Assembly (NCBI GenBank): GCA_001564135.1
Contig: LKNH01000004.1
Span: 1-27,544, forward strand
From: Halobacteriaceae archaeon Tc-Br11_E2g27
GTDB lineage: Archaea; Halobacteriota; Halobacteria; Halobacteriales; Haloarculaceae
Length of the DNA: 27,544 nt
Direction: 5' to 3'
Under the pieces are notes generated by a model. It did no database searches and was not told the DNA's origin. It saw nothing but the letters and a program-made list of their open reading frames with translations. Positions within the stretch are counted from its first letter, which is position 1; the number at the start of each line of letters is the position of its first letter. Of this stretch, positions 1 to 8,139 are shown one piece after another. The position numbers were made by a program, and so were the translations under genes.

Positions 1-1416
1 ACCGCTGAGAACGTCGGCCTTGATGAGGGTGATACGACTGTCGTCACGGAGACCCTCACCGAGGAACTTGGGCTTGACCCGGTCGACATTCGCGTCAGGG
101 AACATCCAGATGAGGATACCGTCGAGGTCTTCGACGGGAACGTTACCGAAGGCGAAATTGCCGATGCCTTACAGGTCGCTGGCTTCGATGTTGAGGAGGG
201 TGATGTCAGCACGGGCGTCACTGATAGCACCATTGACGAAGCAGTCGAGACGCTCACTGACCGACTTGACCAGACCGGGCTTGGTGGAACACGCGTTGCT
301 ACCACGAGTGCGGTCACTGGCGATACGTTCATCGTCGCGGAAGCGCCGGGTATCGGCCTCCAGCAGTTGAACGAGATCGTGACTGAGGCAGGACGCGTTC
401 AGATACTTGCTGCGTATCCGAGCGCCGATGGCGAACTCGAAGTGACCGAGGCAGCAAGCGGCCGTGACATTGCAGCAGTCGACCCCGCCCAGCGTGAGGA
501 TGCACAGGGACCAAACCGTGTCCCGATTACGCTCGAACCGGGTTCAGCCGAGAGCTTTGCTGACCTGATGAACGAGCAGGGATTCACCACCCTCGGTGAA
601 GGTGTCGGCAACTGTGAATTCGACGTAGACGAGGATGAAGACCCGCGAGGTAACGTCACCGAGTGGGACCAGCACTGTCTGTTCACGGTCGTGGATGACG
701 AAATCATCTACGGTGCAAGCATGGGCGATGACCTCGCTGGCTCTATTGCCCAACCCAACGAGGACTGGCTGAACAATCCATCGTTTGTCCTCCAGACCGG
801 GACCGGTGACGAAGGCTTTGCCCAGGCACAGAACCTGGAAATCAACCTCCGTGCCGGTGAACTCCCGACCGACCTGAGCGTCGAATCGTCGTCGTTCATC
901 TCGCCAAGCCTCGCACAGCAGTTCATTATCTTCGCCATCGTGACTGCGCTGATGGCGTGGCTCTCGGTCTGTGCCGTTGTCTACTACTGGTATCGGGACA
1001 TCCGCGTTGCGGTCCCCATGTTGGTGACGGCAGCAACGGAGGTGTTCCTCCTGCTCGGGTTTGCCGCAGCCATCGGGATGGCGCTTGACCTCTCTCACAT
1101 CGCCGGGTTTATCGCGGTCATTGGAACAGGGTTAGACGACCTGATAATAATGGCCGATGAAATCTTACAACGGAAACAGAAGGTCAAAACTGGGCGGATA
1201 TTCCAGAGCCGGTTCCGAAAGGCGTTCTGGATTATCGGGATGGCCGCGGCGACGACCATCATCGCGATGAGCCCGCTTGCGGTGCTCAGCCTCGGTGACC
1301 TCCGCGGATTCGCTATCGTCACCATCGTCGGTGTCCTCATCGGGGTCGGTATCACCCGTCCGGCCTACGGTGACGTCCTCCGGCATCTGATGCTGGATGA
1401 CGTCAAGCGCAAATAA
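1..1416 (+). CDS. secD: Preprotein translocase subunit SecD, 5'-truncated
   Basis: The frame is open from base 1 to the TAA at 1414-1416, so the N-terminus, including the first TM helix, lies outside the window (471 codons seen). SecD, with SecF, forms an RND-type membrane complex that aids protein export through SecYEG. The first ~300 residues seen are a soluble extracytoplasmic domain. A cluster of hydrophobic helices follows, starting near 'LAQQFIIFAIVTALM' and ending in a short basic tail. The segment 'LDLSHIAGFIAVIGTGLDD' corresponds to the conserved transmembrane SecD motif, and 'LRGFAIVTIVGVLIGV' is the last RND-type helix. In haloarchaea secF usually lies next to secD; it would be upstream, out of view. 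A methionine at base 367 is internal to the reading frame and not a real start. Confidence 0.9.
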   Translation, partial: TAENVGLDEGDTTVVTETLTEELGLDPVDIRVREHPDEDTVEVFDGNVTEGEIADALQVAGFDVEEGDVSTGVTDSTIDEAVETLTDRLDQTGLGGTRVATTSAVTGDTFIVAEAPGIGLQQLNEIVTEAGRVQILAAYPSADGELEVTEAASGRDIAAVDPAQREDAQGPNRVPITLEPGSAESFADLMNEQGFTTLGEGVGNCEFDVDEDEDPRGNVTEWDQHCLFTVVDDEIIYGASMGDDLAGSIAQPNEDWLNNPSFVLQTGTGDEGFAQAQNLEINLRAGELPTDLSVESSSFISPSLAQQFIIFAIVTALMAWLSVCAVVYYWYRDIRVAVPMLVTAATEVFLLLGFAAAIGMALDLSHIAGFIAVIGTGLDDLIIMADEILQRKQKVKTGRIFQSRFRKAFWIIGMAAATTIIAMSPLAVLSLGDLRGFAIVTIVGVLIGVGITRPAYGDVLRHLMLDDVKRK

Positions 1417-1417
1417 T

Positions 1418-1428
1418 CTCGTTTTTTG
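1418..1428 (+). terminator. Oligo-T tract after secD
   Basis: A run of six T (1422-1427) begins a few bases after the secD stop codon, in the form expected of archaeal intrinsic termination (T-rich, no hairpin needed). It lies upstream of the methyltransferase start at 1496, so the two genes are probably separate units. Confidence 0.4.
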
Positions 1429-1495
1429 TTGTTCGTGTGGGTGGTCTCCATTTCCAGAACGAACATCCAAGTGTGGAGTTCCCCTATATGAACCA

Positions 1496-2152
1496 ATGGC
1501 GATTGACTTGCTTGCACGGCTCTATGACCCGGTGATGTATCTTCCGGAGCGAATGCTCCTTCGAGACCACCGGGAGTATCTTGTTGCCGACGTTTCGGGC
1601 ACAGTTCTTGATATTGGGGCAGGAACCGGCGCGTTATTTCCATACTTTGCCGAGTCGGCGACCAACGGGGAACTCACGGTCCACGCAATCGAACCTGATG
1701 AGGGCATGCGAACACAGGCACACGAGCGACTGCACACGCTCGACCTGTCCGCCGAACTCGTCGGTGCGCGTGCAGAGTCACTTCCATACCCCGACAACAC
1801 ATTCGATTACGTCATTGCGTCGCTGGTCTTCTGTACGATTCCGGATATCGAGAGTGCGCTTGATGACGTTGCACGCGTTCTCAAACCTGGCGGGGAGTTT
1901 CGGTTTCTCGAACACGTTCGCGGCTCTGGCACGCTCGGAACTCTCCACGATACCGTTGCACCGGCCTGGTTCCACGTCGCCGGTGGCTGTACGCTGAATC
2001 AGGAGACTGGCCGCCTGTTTCAAAACGACGCCCGGTTTGAACTGCTCGAATACGAACGATTCGAGGACGGACTCACGAGAGCGGTTCCCGTAATTCGCGG
2101 GCGGCTGAAGCGACGCCAGCCATCAGTGCGTGAGCGACTTTCCTTTGGGTGA
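1496..2152 (+). CDS. Class I SAM-dependent methyltransferase (Methyltransf_11 type)
   Basis: A 218-residue protein with a Rossmann-like methyltransferase fold. Motif I is 'VLDIGAGTGALFPYF', the acidic strand-2 end is 'AIEP', motif II/III is 'ARAESLPYPDNTFDYVIAS', and 'VARVLKPGGEFRFLEHVR' is the post-motif helix/strand. The first residues ('LLARLYDPVMYLPERMLLRDHR') and the 'EHVRG' element resemble the UbiE/METTL7-like subgroup, whose substrates are often lipids or quinones, but the substrate cannot be read from sequence. The frame is open upstream to 1397, but that region overlaps the secD end and oligo-T tract. The ATG at 1496 starts the conserved domain directly and is preferred. No operon partner is evident. 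Confidence 0.8.
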   Translation: MAIDLLARLYDPVMYLPERMLLRDHREYLVADVSGTVLDIGAGTGALFPYFAESATNGELTVHAIEPDEGMRTQAHERLHTLDLSAELVGARAESLPYPDNTFDYVIASLVFCTIPDIESALDDVARVLKPGGEFRFLEHVRGSGTLGTLHDTVAPAWFHVAGGCTLNQETGRLFQNDARFELLEYERFEDGLTRAVPVIRGRLKRRQPSVRERLSFG

Positions 2153-2228
2153 TGAGAAACACGCACCTCCGAGATAGCAGTAATTGTTAACAGGCACCGT
2201 TCTGTAGAGTGGGCTAGGGGATACACAG

Positions 2229-4064
2229 GTGGGCCTTTCAGTCACAACCGTTCAACTGCTATATGCCACGTCGTTACTGTTCGGTCTGGCCCTCGTTGCG
2301 GTGTTGTGGCAACACCGTGAGAAGCGAGGTGCGCTCCCGTTGCTGGCAGCGAACGTCGCGCTCAGTCTCTGGGCGGGGCTTCGATTGAGCATTACGGTTG
2401 CTGCCGTCACTGTCGACTCAGTCTTCGTTGCCATCTGGCTCACTCGAGTGCTCTATCTCGTTATTGCAGCGACGCCCGTCTTTACACTCCTCTTTGCGCT
2501 CGAATATACCGGCCGCGAGCGATATTTCAGCCCGATGGTACTCGGGATGCTGGCATTGTATCCGCTTTTTGTGTTTGGTCTTGTCGTGGTCAACCCGGAC
2601 TGGTTTTCCTTTTACACTAACTTCGAAGTCGTTGCCACGACAGTTGGCGAGGAGGTGACTGAGTATCAGGGGCCGGCTTTCTTCGCACATACTGTCGTTG
2701 GGTATACGCTTACGGGCATTGCCTTTGCAGTTCTCGGAGAGTTACTCGTTCGCTCTGGTCGCCCACTCTACCGGGGACAGGCAGCGGCCCTGCTCGGCGG
2801 GATAGCGATTCCACTGCTATTCAACGCGCTCACAATCACCGGCAACGTTGGGTTAGACCTCACGGTTGTCGGCTTCATTCCAACGGCGCTACTCTTTACT
2901 GTCGCGATTGTCCGATATGACCTCATCAACGTGACACCGATAGCTCGTGAGAAAGTGGTCCAGAGCGTCCGGGATGGGATGGTTGTCGTCGATACGGATG
3001 GCGATATTCTGGATAGCAACCCGGCATTTCGCTCGCTCTTTCATACCGATGGGGGCTCGCTGGCTGGGCAGTCAGTGACAGCGCTGTTTGCTGACGCACC
3101 AGCTCTTCAGACGGCGTATGAATCCCTAACAGAATCGCCTTCTGACGGCGATGTCACCGCCGACCAGGACCGCACACAGCGTGTTACCTACCGGGACCGA
3201 GTGCTCGATATCGAGTGCTCACCCATCGATGATGACCGGGACCGACACGTCGGCTGGCTGTTTCTGGTCCACGATGTGACGGAACTCGTCCAGCGCGAGC
3301 GTGACCTCGAAGAGCAAATCGAGAAACTCGACCAGTTTGCCGGGATAGTCTCACATGACCTGCGCAATCCACTGAACGTCGCGCAGGGCTACGTTCAGCA
3401 CGCGATTGCCACGGGCGACGGGGGTCAACTCGAAAAGAGCAACGAAGCCTTAAACCGGATGAACGATATCATCGAGGACGCGCTGGCGCTTGCCCGCGAG
3501 AGCGACGGGGTCACCGAACTGGAAACTGTTTCCCTTGCGTCAGTAGTCACCGACGCGTGGAACGCCGTCGAAACGGACGAAGCGACGTTCCAGACGGATG
3601 ATGCCCGGATACGCGCCGACAGAGACAGACTCCAGCGATTGCTGGAAAATCTCATCCGAAACAGTGTGGAGCACGGCTCCACAAGCAGTCGGACACAGTC
3701 CGAAGACAGTGTGGAACATGGTTCCACAAGCAATCGGCTGGAGACCGATGAGAACGAACACGACGGGGAGTGCGACACAGCAGGTCACGAACTCGTTGTG
3801 AGTGTTGAGGAAGGTGTCGACCAGCTCACCATCGCCGTTTCGGACAACGGTGTTGGCATCTCCGATGACAAACTTGAGCAGGTCTTTGAGGGCGGATTCA
3901 CCACTAACCGCAGCGGGACAGGGCTGGGCCTTGCTATTGTCAAACAAATTGCGAACGCACATGGCTGGGATGTCACAGCCACACATAGCGAGAGCGGCGG
4001 CGCTCGCTTTGAACTCCGAAACGTCGCCAGAGCCCCAACACCGGCCCCGCGTCGAGCCGAGTGA
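2229..4064 (+). CDS. Membrane histidine kinase: 7TM N-terminus, PAS, HisKA, HATPase
   Basis: A 611-residue sensor kinase starting at GTG. Residues 1-230 contain about seven hydrophobic helices (histidine-kinase N-terminal 7TM type). A PAS domain follows (about 245-352, 'VRDGMVVVDTDGDILDSNPAF'). The dimerisation/phosphoacceptor segment 'FAGIVSHDLRNPLN' has His376 as the phosphate acceptor. The ATPase domain has an N box 'ENLIRNSVEHG' (473-483), a G1 box 'DNGVGI' (539-544) and a G2 box 'GTGLGLAI' (563-570). Between the N box and G1 there is an insertion with two copies of 'SVEHGSTSxR' (479-489 and 494-504). No response regulator gene is next to it, so it is an orphan kinase whose signal and partner are unknown. 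It sits between a methyltransferase and the trp operon without clear functional linkage. Confidence 0.9.
   Translation: MGLSVTTVQLLYATSLLFGLALVAVLWQHREKRGALPLLAANVALSLWAGLRLSITVAAVTVDSVFVAIWLTRVLYLVIAATPVFTLLFALEYTGRERYFSPMVLGMLALYPLFVFGLVVVNPDWFSFYTNFEVVATTVGEEVTEYQGPAFFAHTVVGYTLTGIAFAVLGELLVRSGRPLYRGQAAALLGGIAIPLLFNALTITGNVGLDLTVVGFIPTALLFTVAIVRYDLINVTPIAREKVVQSVRDGMVVVDTDGDILDSNPAFRSLFHTDGGSLAGQSVTALFADAPALQTAYESLTESPSDGDVTADQDRTQRVTYRDRVLDIECSPIDDDRDRHVGWLFLVHDVTELVQRERDLEEQIEKLDQFAGIVSHDLRNPLNVAQGYVQHAIATGDGGQLEKSNEALNRMNDIIEDALALARESDGVTELETVSLASVVTDAWNAVETDEATFQTDDARIRADRDRLQRLLENLIRNSVEHGSTSSRTQSEDSVEHGSTSNRLETDENEHDGECDTAGHELVVSVEEGVDQLTIAVSDNGVGISDDKLEQVFEGGFTTNRSGTGLGLAIVKQIANAHGWDVTATHSESGGARFELRNVARAPTPAPRRAE
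3661..3737 (+). repeat. Two copies of a 32-bp palindromic in-frame repeat in the kinase gene
   Basis: Copies lie at 3661-3692 and 3706-3737 (28 of 32 bases identical, period 45 nt). Each contains an inverted repeat with an 8-bp stem and 3-base loop: TGTGGAGC-ACG-GCTCCACA (3665-3683) and TGTGGAAC-ATG-GTTCCACA (3710-3728). The stem base pair that differs between copies (G3671-C3677 versus A3716-T3722) changes on both sides, at synonymous third codon positions. Confidence 0.85.
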
Positions 4065-4071
4065 CGCAAGC

Positions 4072-4079
4072 CTTATGTA
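4072..4079 (+). promoter_or_regulatory. Probable TATA box of the trp operon
   Basis: A TATA-like CTTATGTA lies about 27-30 nt before the trpC ATG at 4105, with no Shine-Dalgarno between them. That spacing predicts a leaderless trpCBA transcript, common in haloarchaea. No leader peptide or attenuator is visible in the 40 bp between the kinase stop and trpC. Confidence 0.5.
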
Positions 4080-4104
4080 CATCTCTGTCCATTAGTGTTC
4101 AATA

Positions 4105-4899
4105 ATGGACGATAGTGATGAGATAGCGCCCGCAGTTCAATCAATTCTTGCGAGCGCACGCGAGCGAGGCGGTGCCAGTGAGCAGCTGGCCGTCGACGCA
4201 CGCTCGTTCGAGAACGCCTGTCGCGAGACGACACAGGCTGGGCAAGTACCGGTGATTGCCGAGGTCAAGCCCACCTCTCCCACGACGGAGGGAGAGCGAA
4301 ACGATGACCCGGTCGAACTGGCAGAGAAGATGGTCGCGGGTGGGGCAACTGCGCTCTCGGTGTTGACGGAACCAGCCCACTTTGGCGGGTCAGCGGAGAA
4401 CCTGCGGCGTATCCGAGACGCCGTCGACGTGCCTGTCTTGCGAAAGGATTTCATTCTTCGCGAGGAGCAACTCGATACTGTCGAAGCGGACCTCATTCTG
4501 TTGATTGCCCGATTTGTCGATGACCTTCCTGAACTGCTGACAGCAGCCCAGGAGCGTGGCTTTCAGGTGCTGGTTGAGACACACTCGACCGAGGAGGTCG
4601 AAGACGCAGTTGCAGCAGGAGCGACGATTATCGGCATCAACAACCGCGACCTGACACAACTGGACGTCGACCTCGAAACCTTCGAGAGGGTTGCACCCAC
4701 AGTTCCTGATGACGTGACGCTTATCGCAGAAAGCGGCATTACCACGCCAGCAGATGTCACACGGATGCGAACGGCGGGAGCGGATGCCCTGCTTGTCGGG
4801 TCAGCGATTATGGACGGTGACGTACGGGAGAACACGAACCGACTGGTTGAGGCGAGCGGCGAGGCACAATCGACCCAGACTGACGGAGACAATCTATGA
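4105..4899 (+). CDS. trpC: Indole-3-glycerol-phosphate synthase
   Basis: A 264-residue TIM-barrel enzyme that converts carboxyphenylaminodeoxyribulose phosphate to indole-3-glycerol phosphate in tryptophan synthesis. Diagnostic motifs are present: 'VIAEVKPTSPTTEG' (Lys55), 'VLRKDFI' (Lys114, general acid), 'VLVETH' (Glu159), 'IGINNRDL' (Asn180) and 'LIAESGI' (Glu209). It overlaps trpB by 4 nt (ATGA), so translation of the two is probably coupled. It is the first gene of trpCBA. Genes for the earlier steps (trpE, trpG, trpD, trpF) are not in the window. Confidence 0.96.
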   Translation: MDDSDEIAPAVQSILASARERGGASEQLAVDARSFENACRETTQAGQVPVIAEVKPTSPTTEGERNDDPVELAEKMVAGGATALSVLTEPAHFGGSAENLRRIRDAVDVPVLRKDFILREEQLDTVEADLILLIARFVDDLPELLTAAQERGFQVLVETHSTEEVEDAVAAGATIIGINNRDLTQLDVDLETFERVAPTVPDDVTLIAESGITTPADVTRMRTAGADALLVGSAIMDGDVRENTNRLVEASGEAQSTQTDGDNL

Positions 4900-6146
4900 G
4901 TACGGAAAGCAAGTTTGGCGAGTATGGCGGACAGTACGTGCCGGAGGCGTTGATGCCGGCAATCGAAGAACTCACGGATGCCTACGAGCGGTATGTCCGC
5001 AACAACGAAGATGGCTTCATGGACGAGTTCCGCGAGCGTCTTGCTGATTTTGGCGGGAGGCCGATGCCGCTCCAGCGAGCAGACCAGCTTTCAGCGCGAT
5101 ATGACACCGAGGTCTACCTCAAACGCGAGGACCTCCTCCATGGCGGTGCACACAAACTAAACAACGCGCTTGGTCAGGTACTGCTCGCGAAATACATGGG
5201 CAAAGAGCGCATTATCGCCGAAACCGGGGCCGGCCAGCACGGGACGGCTACCGCGATGGCAGCCGCACACCTGGATATGCCCTGTGAAATCTACATGGGA
5301 GAGACGGATATCGCCAGGCAGCGACCCAACGTCTTTCGTATCCGTATCAACGGAGCCGAGGTCAACCCCGTGACTGCCGGCCGCGGCACACTCAAGGAGG
5401 CCATCAGCGAGACGATGCGTGACTGGTCACAATCGGTCGAAAACACCCATTATGTCATCGGGAGCGTCGTCGGTCCCGCACCGTTCCCGGCGATGGTCCG
5501 TGATTTCCAGTCGGTCATCTCTGCGGAGGCCCGCGAACAGATTCAGGAGAAATACGGCGACCTCCCCGATAGCGTCCTCGCCTGTGCCGGCGGTGGCTCA
5601 AACACGATGGGTACATTTTCCGAGTTTGTCGACGACGAGTCCGTCGGTCTCTATGCCGTCGAAGCCGGTGGTTCCTCGCTTGCAGTTGATGAAAACGCAG
5701 GCGTTGCACCGAACTCGGCAACGCTCTCAACCGGCGACGAGGGTGTTCTCCATGGTGCGCGCACCAAACTCTTGCAGGATACTGACGGACAAATTATGGA
5801 ATCACACTCGATTTCAGCCGGGCTGGATTATGCGGGTGTCGGCCCCGAACTCGCCTATCTGGTCGATGAAAACCGCGTCGAGGCTGTCAATATCGGCGAC
5901 GATGCTGCCCTCACAGCATTCCACCGCCTCTCACAGGACGAGGGAATCATTCCTGCACTCGAAACTGCTCATGCCTTTGGCTATCTCGAACAACACCACG
6001 ACTCGCTCGGTGACTGTGTCATTGTTAACGTCTCCGGACGCGGTGACAAAGACCTCGAAACCGTCATCGAAGAGACGGAAAACCGTGACCTTCCCATTGC
6101 CCCCGACATGAGCCTCTTTCGAACGCTCGGAGGTGGCCCGCAATGA
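4896..6146 (+). CDS. trpB: Tryptophan synthase beta chain
   Basis: A 416-residue PLP enzyme that condenses indole with serine. The PLP Lys is Lys87 in 'HGGAHKLNNALGQ', the catalytic Glu109 is in 'AETGAGQHGTAT', the phosphate-binding loop is 'AGGGSNTMG' (231-239), and 'SISAGLDYAGVGPE' is the conserved late motif. Length and motifs fit the canonical TrpB1 type, which works in the alpha-beta complex, rather than the longer TrpB2 type. It overlaps trpC upstream and trpA downstream by 4 nt each. Confidence 0.97.
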   Translation: MSTESKFGEYGGQYVPEALMPAIEELTDAYERYVRNNEDGFMDEFRERLADFGGRPMPLQRADQLSARYDTEVYLKREDLLHGGAHKLNNALGQVLLAKYMGKERIIAETGAGQHGTATAMAAAHLDMPCEIYMGETDIARQRPNVFRIRINGAEVNPVTAGRGTLKEAISETMRDWSQSVENTHYVIGSVVGPAPFPAMVRDFQSVISAEAREQIQEKYGDLPDSVLACAGGGSNTMGTFSEFVDDESVGLYAVEAGGSSLAVDENAGVAPNSATLSTGDEGVLHGARTKLLQDTDGQIMESHSISAGLDYAGVGPELAYLVDENRVEAVNIGDDAALTAFHRLSQDEGIIPALETAHAFGYLEQHHDSLGDCVIVNVSGRGDKDLETVIEETENRDLPIAPDMSLFRTLGGGPQ

Positions 6147-6982
6147 GTCTCGAAAAGGCGTTCGCGGATGAACCAGCCTTCGTCCCGTATCTCGCGGTTG
6201 GTGACCCAACCTACGAACAGTCGCTGGCCTACGTCGAGGCGCTTGCGGATGGTGGGGCCGACGTTATCGAACTTGGTCTCCCCTTCTCGGAGCCAATTGC
6301 CGAGGGGCCAACGATTCAGGAAGCAATCGTGCGCGCCCTCGATGGCGGGATGACACCCGACCGGTTTTTTGAGTTCGTGGAGGAACTCGACGTGGACGTG
6401 CCACTGGTCTGTATGACCTACTATAACCTCATTTACCAGTATGGCGAGGGGGTCGGCGCTCCCGCTGATGCTCCCCGTCCGTTCGTCAAACGGGCTGCCG
6501 AGGCAGGGATTGCGGGATTCGTCGTTCCAGACCTCCCACCAGAGGAGGCTGACCCACTTCGGGAGGCGTGTGATGAGTTCGGGCTTGACCTCGTCTTTAT
6601 TGTCGCTCCGACGACGAAAGGCGAGCGACTCGAAACAATGCAGGAACTCGTTTCAGGGTATGTCTACGTACAGGCACGACTTGGAACGACCGGCGCACGC
6701 GAGGATGTGAGCGACCAGACCGACCAGTCACTTGCCCGCGTTGCCGACTGGGACGTTCCCAAAGCAGTTGGCTTTGGCATCAAAACCGGCGAGCACGCAG
6801 AACGCATTATCCGCGCCGGTGCAGATGGAGTTATCGTCGGCTCGGCGCTCGTTGATATCGTTGCAGCAGGCCATGAACAAGGCGAAGATACTGCGGTGGT
6901 TGCCGACCAACTCAGAGAGAAGGCAGCCGAACTCAAAGACGGGGCGCTTGCCGGGGCCGCTGCTCGGTCGCAGTCATCGTAG
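6143..6982 (+). CDS. trpA: Tryptophan synthase alpha chain
   Basis: A 279-residue TIM barrel that cleaves indole-3-glycerol phosphate and passes indole to TrpB. The catalytic Glu (E. coli Glu49) is Glu43 in 'VIELGLPFSEPIAEGPTIQ'. At the position of the second catalytic acid (E. coli Asp60) there is Glu54, codon GAG at 6302-6304. Other family motifs are 'PYLAVGDP' at the N-terminus, 'GFVVPDLPPEE', 'YVQARLGTTGAR' (the flexible loop) and 'GFGIKTGEHA'. The C-terminus carries an Ala-rich extension beyond the usual end. It is the last gene of the operon. The convergent regulator gene ends 17 bp downstream, so terminators must lie within or very near the coding ends. Confidence 0.96.
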   Translation: MSLEKAFADEPAFVPYLAVGDPTYEQSLAYVEALADGGADVIELGLPFSEPIAEGPTIQEAIVRALDGGMTPDRFFEFVEELDVDVPLVCMTYYNLIYQYGEGVGAPADAPRPFVKRAAEAGIAGFVVPDLPPEEADPLREACDEFGLDLVFIVAPTTKGERLETMQELVSGYVYVQARLGTTGAREDVSDQTDQSLARVADWDVPKAVGFGIKTGEHAERIIRAGADGVIVGSALVDIVAAGHEQGEDTAVVADQLREKAAELKDGALAGAAARSQSS

Positions 6983-6999
6983 GGCGTTCTTTTCGACAG

Positions 7000-7407
7000 T
7001 TAAGCAGAACTGTCGTACATGGATTCAAATTCTTGTTCTCCACGGAGTAACTCATCGACGCCCTCTGTCAACGTGACTTCGCCGAACACGGTTGCACGGT
7101 AGTACGCTGAGAATCCATCCTGTCCGCGACTTGTTTGTTTGCGCTTCTCGATGAGACCAACCTCGACAAGTTTGTTTAGATGATAGTGCAGAGTGCTATC
7201 ATCAACGCCAATTGCATTCTCAAGTTCTGTCGGACTCATTGGCCCGCTGTGAACAAGCCGGTAGAGAATCTCATATCGGGTTCGGTTTCCGACTGCTGCG
7301 TGCATCGCAAGGTACTCATCAAGGCTGAGTATGCTGTCTTCGGGTAGTAACTCTGCAGGGTCTGCTGGGGGTTTCCCATGGGTTCTCTCCGCCTTGTCGG
7401 TCGACAT
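7000..7407 (-). CDS. Winged-helix transcriptional regulator, ArsR-like
   Basis: A 135-residue protein. A disordered N-terminus of about 30 residues precedes a winged helix: 'GNRTRYEILYRLVHSGPM' (helix 1), 'SPTELENAIGVDDSTLHYHLNKLVEVGLI' (helix-turn-helix) and 'EKRKQTSRGQDGFSAYYRAT' (wing). The 'LHYHLNKL' recognition helix is typical of haloarchaeal ArsR/HTH_20-type regulators. No metal-binding cysteines are present, so metal sensing is unlikely. It is transcribed away from the gene at 7506 across 98 bp, and may control that gene and itself. A weak TATA-like element (7428-7433) about 24 nt before the ATG suggests a leaderless mRNA. Confidence 0.85.
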   Translation of the reverse strand: MSTDKAERTHGKPPADPAELLPEDSILSLDEYLAMHAAVGNRTRYEILYRLVHSGPMSPTELENAIGVDDSTLHYHLNKLVEVGLIEKRKQTSRGQDGFSAYYRATVFGEVTLTEGVDELLRGEQEFESMYDSSA

Positions 7408-7473
7408 TCTGTATCACAGTACGTCGAGTAAACACTTAGTTATTCTCAAGCCAGTAAACTCTGAAAATTCCAT

Positions 7474-7483
7474 CTTTTATATA
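7474..7483 (+). promoter_or_regulatory. TATA box for the gene at 7506
   Basis: CTTTTATATA lies about 27 nt before the ATG at 7506, the normal spacing for a leaderless haloarchaeal transcript. It lies in the 98-bp AT-rich region shared with the divergent ArsR-like gene. Confidence 0.65.
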
Positions 7484-7505
7484 CTTTTCCGGCATAAAAA
7501 GCGCC

Positions 7506-8126
7506 ATGGTAGACAGAATTAGCAGAGATATAATCACTGAACGGTTGGGGGACGTGAAATACGACCGCTTCTTGTTCTACTTGATGGGGCCATACAAATC
7601 GTTCAACCTTAATTACATCCTTAGCGAGGAAGAACGTCGACAAATTGATGTTACTGACCTTCCAGGGCCCTTACGTCGATTGTTCCGCAAACAAAATGAT
7701 ATCGACGAGGCACAGGCTCTGTTACGCCGAGTACAGGGTGGACTTCGAACAAATCCAGGGGTGAACGCATTTCTCGCGCTTGATGTCGATATCGACATTG
7801 AAGCGGTGGATGCTGCTACGCAGAGCATCAGGTATGCAGAATGCAGTAATGCGACTGCGTTTGTGGTCCCATTCCTCGGTCACAACTTCGGAGTTGGAGA
7901 AGAAGCAGGGAGTATCCTCGAAAGTCTGTCGGATACGCATGGAGAACGATTTGTGTTTGTTCACGAAGCGAATGTCTCGAGTGCGATGATTCGGTCTGCG
8001 AACCTCCGGTGGGACCTTCGAGTTGAAACGTACGAAAGCGAAACAGAACTTATTGGGAAACTCCGCCGGTTTGCAGGGAATATCATGCACCGCGAACGTC
8101 GTGGTAGTCTCTCCTCGTTGAGATAG
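7506..8126 (+). CDS. Conserved haloarchaeal-type protein with deoxyribosyltransferase/TIR-like features
   Basis: A 206-residue soluble protein; I do not recognise a named function. An N-terminal strand ending in 'FYLMGPYKSF' (about 24-33), then 'ALDVDIDIEAVDAATQSIRYAECSNATAFVVPF' (described in parts: an acidic strand end and a helix/strand ending at 'ATAFVVPF'), then 'GVGEEAGSILE' (129-139) resemble the GPY start, the 'A-D-hydrophobic' strand and the G-x-G-x-E-x-G loop of nucleoside 2-deoxyribosyltransferase-like Rossmann folds, a superfamily near TIR NADases. By that comparison Glu132 or Glu133 would be catalytic. The resemblance is pattern-level only. Its start is fixed by the TATA box 27 nt upstream. 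The divergent ArsR-like gene is its likely regulator. Confidence 0.6.
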   Translation: MVDRISRDIITERLGDVKYDRFLFYLMGPYKSFNLNYILSEEERRQIDVTDLPGPLRRLFRKQNDIDEAQALLRRVQGGLRTNPGVNAFLALDVDIDIEAVDAATQSIRYAECSNATAFVVPFLGHNFGVGEEAGSILESLSDTHGERFVFVHEANVSSAMIRSANLRWDLRVETYESETELIGKLRRFAGNIMHRERRGSLSSLR

Positions 8127-8139
8127 TTGTCCCGCTCAC

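Noticed and set aside
3661..3737. CRISPR-like repeats
   Set aside because: Only two copies with a 13-bp gap inside a clear coding frame; no array, no cas genes.
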